Source of the DNA: an uncultured Bacteroides sp.
GTDB taxonomy: Bacteria > Bacteroidota > Bacteroidia > Bacteroidales > Bacteroidaceae
Length of the DNA stretch: 11,092 nt
Direction of reading: 5' to 3'
Assembly (NCBI GenBank): GCA_947071285.1
Contig: CAMTFK010000151.1
Coordinates: forward strand, 1-11,092
The position numbers were made by a program, and so were the translations under genes. The notes beneath the pieces are model-generated. The model searched no databases, was not told the origin of the DNA, and worked only from the letters and a program-made list of their open reading frames with translations. This document shows, piece by piece, positions 6,521 to 11,092 of this stretch. Positions within the stretch are counted from its first letter, which is position 1, and each line of letters opens with the position of its first letter.

Positions 6521-7423
6521 TTAGTGAGCCGAAGCAGGATTCAGGAATTGAATACCTCCACGGGTCTGTTTATAAATAATATCAGTATCGTAGTAATCGG
6601 CAGAGATATTGTAAATAGCAATACCTCCCAATGGTGTTTCCATATTGAGAGCACCGTAAGCAGCACCGGCGATGGCATTGCGCGTCACTCCGTTATAGTC
6701 GGTCAATGTACCGTCAGGAGTGACAGCCAACAACAGACGGTCCGGAGCGGCCTTGCCATATCCGGTGGCATAAAATACGGAGGTTTCTATATCATATTCA
6801 TCGGATGCACCGGAAATATCAAGTACGAAATAGTTGAAAAGGCTGCGCTGCGCTTCCGGCAACAAGGAAGGGGTACCTTCAAAAACTAACAGACACGGTG
6901 TCTGTCCCAAAGCATCCAGTAGCGACTTTAACGCCGAGACGTCTACCGCAGAGCCTTCCGAACCGAGGGCAAGCCCGTCAAATGTCCCTGTACGCACTGC
7001 CTCAACAGCAGAAGTAATAGAGGTATTCAGTTTATCTTTAGCCGTGCAATCTATATAGTAAAGCACTTTCGTACCATAATCCTCACGTACCAACTTCATA
7101 TCCTCCCGGTCATATTCGGACAGACGGTCGGCATTACGCATCGTCACTATATCGATACTGTCCGGCAACGCACGGAGAAAGTCCTTCTCACCGGTAGATA
7201 CTTCCGGAGCATTATCCAACCGGGCATAAACGACAGCGTGTTTCGTTGCTTTATATGCACGAAGATTCTGCGTATATGCCGCATATTCTTGCGGATTCTG
7301 TTCCTTAAACCCATTCACCTGACTATCGTGTATTTCCATTTCCGTCCAGTCGTCGCAACTGATGGTGGCAACCGACAGGAAAGTAGTCAGTAGGCATAAC
7401 TTAAAAATTGATTTATATTTCAT
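6521..7423 (-). CDS. Short GH18-fold surface lipoprotein, predicted non-catalytic
   Basis: This is a 300-residue lipoprotein with Cys23 in the lipobox (VATISC), followed by DDWTEMEIHD, the usual start of the BT1044-like GH18 family of Bacteroides (Pfam GH18_BT1044-like). A single barrel-like domain fills about 60-300: HAVVYARLDN (62-71) is strand 1, ALPDSIDIVTMRN (85-97) strand 2, and TKVLYYIDC (118-126) strand 3. The catalytic strand reads DGLALGSE (149-156) in place of DGxDxDxE, so E156 remains but the two aspartates are Ala152 and Gly154. At 300 residues it has no DUF1735 domain. It follows SusD by 25 nt. The position matches BT3985 in the B. thetaiotaomicron N-glycan locus. A glycan-binding role is inferred from lost catalysis and location; weak activity is not excluded. 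Confidence 0.85.
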   Translation of the reverse strand: MKYKSIFKLCLLTTFLSVATISCDDWTEMEIHDSQVNGFKEQNPQEYAAYTQNLRAYKATKHAVVYARLDNAPEVSTGEKDFLRALPDSIDIVTMRNADRLSEYDREDMKLVREDYGTKVLYYIDCTAKDKLNTSITSAVEAVRTGTFDGLALGSEGSAVDVSALKSLLDALGQTPCLLVFEGTPSLLPEAQRSLFNYFVLDISGASDEYDIETSVFYATGYGKAAPDRLLLAVTPDGTLTDYNGVTRNAIAGAAYGALNMETPLGGIAIYNISADYYDTDIIYKQTRGGIQFLNPASAH

Positions 7424-7448
7424 AATCTCATTGATTTAAAGGTTCGTT

Positions 7449-9089
7449 CTAGTTTGAAGATTGACTATTCTCAATGGAATGGTCTTTCTTATCCCACCAA
7501 AGTTTAGTTCCTGCGGCATCGGGACCATTCAGCATTTCTACAGCTTGATCGATGTATTTCGGATTTCCCGTATATTCATCTGCAGGGAAAGGCAGACGAC
7601 GGGGACCGATTGTTACATTCACACTATTATTGGGGTCTTTATTCTCCACGGCAGGCAACAACTTCGGGTAGCCCGTACGACGATGTTCCGCCCATGCTTC
7701 CAGCCCCAGCGGGAATATTGCAATCCATTTTTGAGTAATGATACGCTCCAGGTTCCGTTCGAAATACTCCGCTCCAGGTTCCCAGGCAATCGTAATGGTA
7801 CTTACCGCCGGATGGCTATACTTAATATCAGCCCCGTCCATCGGGTTCACATAGTCTATAGGCTTTTTCGTCGCATCCTTCACATATTGGTCCGCTCCGG
7901 TGGCTCCGCCACGCTCTTCGAATGAAAGGGCAATAGCCTTTTCATACAATGCCTGCGCATCGCCTCCCATATTCCAACCACGCAACGCGCCCTCGGCACG
8001 AAGGAAAGTCACCTCCGCCGCATTCATCCAGAGATAAGGATCGGTGCTGGAAATCACCTGCTTTGAGTAAAGGTTAATCATGTCGTCTTTCTTCTGGGTA
8101 AATATGCCGATACGTACACCGTAATAATCGTATACATCGACTTTCTCGCCATCCTGATCGACTGTCTGCACACCTTTGACAAACATCTTATCCAAACGCG
8201 GATCTTCATAACCTTTCATAATAGAAACTAAATCGGCACTGATACGGTAGTCATTCCAGTTATTAAATAGCAACTCCGAACGGTTCTCCGCCACATGAAG
8301 CATGGCGTTGTCCTCATTCGATTCAATCACTCCCGCTTCCACAGCCTTCTGCGCAATACGTTGCGCCTCGGTAGGATTGACATAGCTCATACGCATGGCA
8401 ATGCGAAGTTGCATGGAATGTACAAACTTACGCCATTTGGAAATATTTCCGTAATACAAGTCTTCCAGTTTGCGGAAAGCCTCGGACGACAGGTCTTTGT
8501 TTTCCTCCAACACTTTATCCGCTTCTTCCAGTTCTTTCAGCATCTGTGTATATACCTGCTCCTGCGAATCGTAAGGGACAGCCAGGTCTTCACCCGAATT
8601 ATCATTATCCATCATCTTCGAATAAGGAATCGGACCATAAATGTCCGTCACACGATGCATGATACACACCCGGAGAATTTTACCAAAAGCTAAAGCCACA
8701 GGGTCATCCGTCTTGTTCATCATATCGCGGTACTGCGGGTACATGTCTTTAATCGGATCGGCAAACGGGGATTTGAGCCATCCCTGTTCGGGATTGAAAG
8801 TAGAGAATTTCATCACCCAAGTGTCTACAATTCCTTCCAGATAACCACCGTATGCTCCTCCTGCCATGGCATCCATAAACTGGTAAAGGTGTTCACGTGT
8901 AGGAATCACCAATCCCTGCATTCCTTTGAGCGTAGCACCTACAATATGATTCTCACGCTGCATTTCTTCTCCGTCCGCTTCGTACATACTCCGGTTGATG
9001 TCGCTGTCGAAACAACCGCCCAACGGAAGCAGAAATAATGAAAGGATCATTATCAGAAGAATGTTATATATTCGTTTCATGTCCATCAT
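7449..9089 (-). CDS. susD-like: SusD/RagB-family outer-membrane glycan-binding lipoprotein (SusD-like_2 type)
   Basis: This is a 546-residue lipoprotein with lipobox LGGC (Cys26 from the first ATG), then FDSD. A second start at residue 4 (MKRIYNILLI) would give an equally good signal peptide; the first ATG lies 5 nt after the SusC stop. SusD-like_2 landmarks include RVTDIYGPIPYS (146-157), a W-rich helix ISKWRKFVHSMQLRIAMR (216-233), the helical TPR-like segment YLWMNAAEVTFLRAEGALRG (352-371), IITQKWIAIFPLGLEAWAEH (450-469), and RRLPFPADEY (497-506). The length is ordinary for the family. The protein caps the SusC barrel and delivers glycans to it on the cell surface. The glycan cannot be read from sequence; an N-glycan-type substrate is inferred only from the downstream genes. 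Confidence 0.96.
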   Translation of the reverse strand: MMDMKRIYNILLIMILSLFLLPLGGCFDSDINRSMYEADGEEMQRENHIVGATLKGMQGLVIPTREHLYQFMDAMAGGAYGGYLEGIVDTWVMKFSTFNPEQGWLKSPFADPIKDMYPQYRDMMNKTDDPVALAFGKILRVCIMHRVTDIYGPIPYSKMMDNDNSGEDLAVPYDSQEQVYTQMLKELEEADKVLEENKDLSSEAFRKLEDLYYGNISKWRKFVHSMQLRIAMRMSYVNPTEAQRIAQKAVEAGVIESNEDNAMLHVAENRSELLFNNWNDYRISADLVSIMKGYEDPRLDKMFVKGVQTVDQDGEKVDVYDYYGVRIGIFTQKKDDMINLYSKQVISSTDPYLWMNAAEVTFLRAEGALRGWNMGGDAQALYEKAIALSFEERGGATGADQYVKDATKKPIDYVNPMDGADIKYSHPAVSTITIAWEPGAEYFERNLERIITQKWIAIFPLGLEAWAEHRRTGYPKLLPAVENKDPNNSVNVTIGPRRLPFPADEYTGNPKYIDQAVEMLNGPDAAGTKLWWDKKDHSIENSQSSN

Positions 9090-9094
9090 AGTAT

Positions 9095-11092
9095 TTAGAA
9101 GTTAATCTTTATGTTAAATCCTATATTCCGGGTACTCGGCATCATGAAGTAGTCGATTCCCTGATAATAGTTGTTCGTAGTAGCTACTGCTTCAGGATCG
9201 AAAGGAGCTTTACAGTAGATCATCCAGAGATTTCTGCCCACAAGGGATACATTGATATCACAAACATTGCCCAGCCAGCGGCGCGGAACGGTGTAACCGA
9301 TATGTGCCTCCTGCAGACGCAGGTTGGTAGCACTATAAGTATAGTAGGTAGGCAATCCGCTCTGCGATGCTACCACTTCATAGAAGCTTTGCGGATTCAC
9401 GCGGCTACGGCCATTTATCCATACTCCTCCGGCATCACGCGCGGCAGCAGATGTTTCAGATACTCCGTAGAGATCAAGATAAGCCTGTGTTGCCGAATAA
9501 ACGATTCCGCCCAAACGGGCTGTCAACAAGAAACCGGCATTGATACCTTTATAAGAGAAGCTATTATTCCAGGCTAAATTTGCCTTAGGAAGTACGCTTC
9601 CCAACTTTATGTCACCGGCATTGTCGATGGCTGTCACATTGCCGCTATCGTCAATCAGGACATTACCGTTAATATCACGCTTCAAATCGGCATGGGTATA
9701 AAGATCGCCCAGCGTACCACCTTCCTTCAGGATAAATTTCGCCTTTCCGAATCCGCGGCCTTCATCGGTTTTGAGTTCCAGTTTATCGACGTTGTAAGTT
9801 TTGCCCGTTTCCGGGTGAACATAATCCTTCACTAGTTCGACGATTTCATTCTTGTTGGCCGAGAAAGTAAAGCTGCTGTCCCAACCGAAATCTCCCCAAC
9901 GATGTCCATAAGACAACATAGCCTCGAAACCATAGTTACGTACATATCCGGTCTGTACATACAGTTTGTCATATCCCGATGATACAGGAAGCCGAGGATC
10001 GAATGTCTGATTATAAGTATTGGCGTAATAGAAAGATCCGCTCAATTTGAAATCTTTAAACAGGGTTGCATCCAGACCTACTTCCCATGAGTCAGTACGC
10101 TCGGGGTATAGTTTACCAATGGGATAATTCGTCTGCGATTTCCAGTCCTGCTTATTGGCATCATACGAGTAAGTAGGATAGGTAAGAAAACGAGGATAAG
10201 GATTACCTACGGAACTGAACGATCCGCGTACTTTAAGATAATCCACCCAATCAGGCAGTTTCAACATTTCAGTGATGACAGCCGAAAGCCCTACGGAAGG
10301 ATAGAAGAATGAAGCCTGCGGAGAATGTGTCAGCTGCGAAGCCCAGTCGTTACGTCCTGTAACGGTGAGATAAAGCATACTTTTCCACCCTACTTCGGCA
10401 CTGGCAAAAATAGATTCGGTCGCTTCGCGCCAACCCACCTGCGTAGCACGTTTTTTTGCGTTGTCAAGGTCGTAAACATTGAACAGATTAGGAATACCTG
10501 TTTCTCGTATAGGCCCCGCATAACCCAATTCCTTACTAGTCACTCCACTATAACTGGCACCGATATTGGCTACAATCGTAAAATCCTGAATACGTTTATT
10601 AATATTCACCAACACATCGGCATAAGTCTGCGAATATTGTCCGTTGTTTACTGTATAATGGCCTTGTGAACTACCGTCAGTCAGCGTGTTGCTACTGCTT
10701 GCATAAAGCTTGCCTTCATATTCGCTATGAGTATTGTCGATGCGGACACGCCCTGCCACATTCAGCCAGTCAAGAATCTGGTAACTCAAACCTGCCGAAG
10801 CCATATAGCGTTTTTTATTGTTGAGACGGAGATTACGGTAAGCAATCCAGTAAGGATTCTGCATACGAAGGTCACCTTCGCCCTGCGGCCAAAACTGTAC
10901 GCTAATTTTCCGGGCTTCATCCCAACGCTCGAAATTCTTCACTATAGAGAAATCATCCCCACGAGGAAAAAGATAAGCAGAAACCAACGGATTGGAGTAC
11001 TGCCCCTGATTAGTCATATTACGGTCGTTCTGAAGAATATAGCTTGCACTTACATCCAGTTTCATCTTATCATTCAAGAAACTGGTCGTATT
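9095..11092 (-). CDS. susC-like: SusC/RagA-family TonB-dependent outer-membrane transporter, 5' end missing
   Basis: The frame is open to the window edge, so 665 C-terminal residues are visible out of the roughly 1000-1100 usual for the family. A TTG at 11077 is internal: the upstream codons (NTTSFLNDKMKLDVSASYIL) continue the barrel. Family landmarks are NPLVSAYLFPRGDDF, QNPYWIAYRN, repeated amphipathic strands, the segment LGSVLPKANLAWNNSFSYKG near the C-terminus, and a terminal strand IGFNIKINF ending in Phe, the outer-membrane assembly signal. Missing are the signal peptide, the CarboxypepD_reg-like domain, the TonB box and plug. It imports oligosaccharides across the outer membrane, powered by TonB, with SusD as its lid. 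It is the first visible gene of the five-gene run, so the operon promoter and any sigma/anti-sigma or hybrid two-component regulator lie outside. Confidence 0.97.
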   Translation of the reverse strand, partial: NTTSFLNDKMKLDVSASYILQNDRNMTNQGQYSNPLVSAYLFPRGDDFSIVKNFERWDEARKISVQFWPQGEGDLRMQNPYWIAYRNLRLNNKKRYMASAGLSYQILDWLNVAGRVRIDNTHSEYEGKLYASSSNTLTDGSSQGHYTVNNGQYSQTYADVLVNINKRIQDFTIVANIGASYSGVTSKELGYAGPIRETGIPNLFNVYDLDNAKKRATQVGWREATESIFASAEVGWKSMLYLTVTGRNDWASQLTHSPQASFFYPSVGLSAVITEMLKLPDWVDYLKVRGSFSSVGNPYPRFLTYPTYSYDANKQDWKSQTNYPIGKLYPERTDSWEVGLDATLFKDFKLSGSFYYANTYNQTFDPRLPVSSGYDKLYVQTGYVRNYGFEAMLSYGHRWGDFGWDSSFTFSANKNEIVELVKDYVHPETGKTYNVDKLELKTDEGRGFGKAKFILKEGGTLGDLYTHADLKRDINGNVLIDDSGNVTAIDNAGDIKLGSVLPKANLAWNNSFSYKGINAGFLLTARLGGIVYSATQAYLDLYGVSETSAAARDAGGVWINGRSRVNPQSFYEVVASQSGLPTYYTYSATNLRLQEAHIGYTVPRRWLGNVCDINVSLVGRNLWMIYCKAPFDPEAVATTNNYYQGIDYFMMPSTRNIGFNIKINF

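Noticed and set aside
11075..11077. TTG as the start of the SusC gene
   Set aside because: The frame continues upstream to the window edge with normal SusC barrel sequence, and the N-terminal domains are absent, so the gene is cut by the window.

Overview
The window looks like a chromosomal piece of a gut Bacteroides or close relative (Bacteroidota). The signs are a SusC/SusD pair, a run of surface-lipoprotein genes with BT_3987-type N-terminal (DUF1735) domains, an HU-like/DUF4469 protein, AAA-ATPase_like/PD-(D/E)XK proteins, and a Bacteroides-style promoter (-7 box TAnnTTTG) instead of a classical sigma-70 -10 box. The species cannot be fixed from this sequence.

Layout, left to right. 1-562 (+) is the 3' part of an AAA-ATPase_like/PD-(D/E)XK gene. 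A second, divergent member of the same family (610-2328, -) meets it tail to tail; its promoter carries a near-perfect 18-bp palindrome. 2329-2613 is intergenic and rich in inverted repeats: four copies of a CTATACA/TGTATAG word, then a GC-rich hairpin placed as a terminator. 2614-3381 (-) encodes an HU-like DNA-binding plus DUF4469 (Ig-like) protein with a Gly-rich tail. 3382-3629 is intergenic and holds a composite palindromic element (3498-3581) resembling a dispersed Bacteroidota repeat.

3630-11092 (-) is the 3' part of a polysaccharide utilization locus, transcribed right to left: SusC (5' end outside the window), SusD, a short GH18-fold lipoprotein, a DUF1735+LamG lipoprotein, and a DUF1735+GH18 (Endo H-type) lipoprotein. 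Gaps of 5-29 nt suggest one transcript. From memory, the order and domain types match the B. thetaiotaomicron BT3983-BT3987 segment of the high-mannose N-glycan locus. The products would capture a glycan at the cell surface and import it through SusCD.

The most interesting point is that both GH18-fold proteins have broken catalytic motifs. The last gene, at the position of the endoglycosidase BT3987, reads DGIHLRDE where active enzymes have DGxDxDxE. The shorter one reads DGLALGSE. Both keep the glutamate and lose the two aspartates before it. No intact glycoside hydrolase is visible in the window, so this part of the locus looks built for binding and import. The last gene is also clearly AT-richer than its operon partners.
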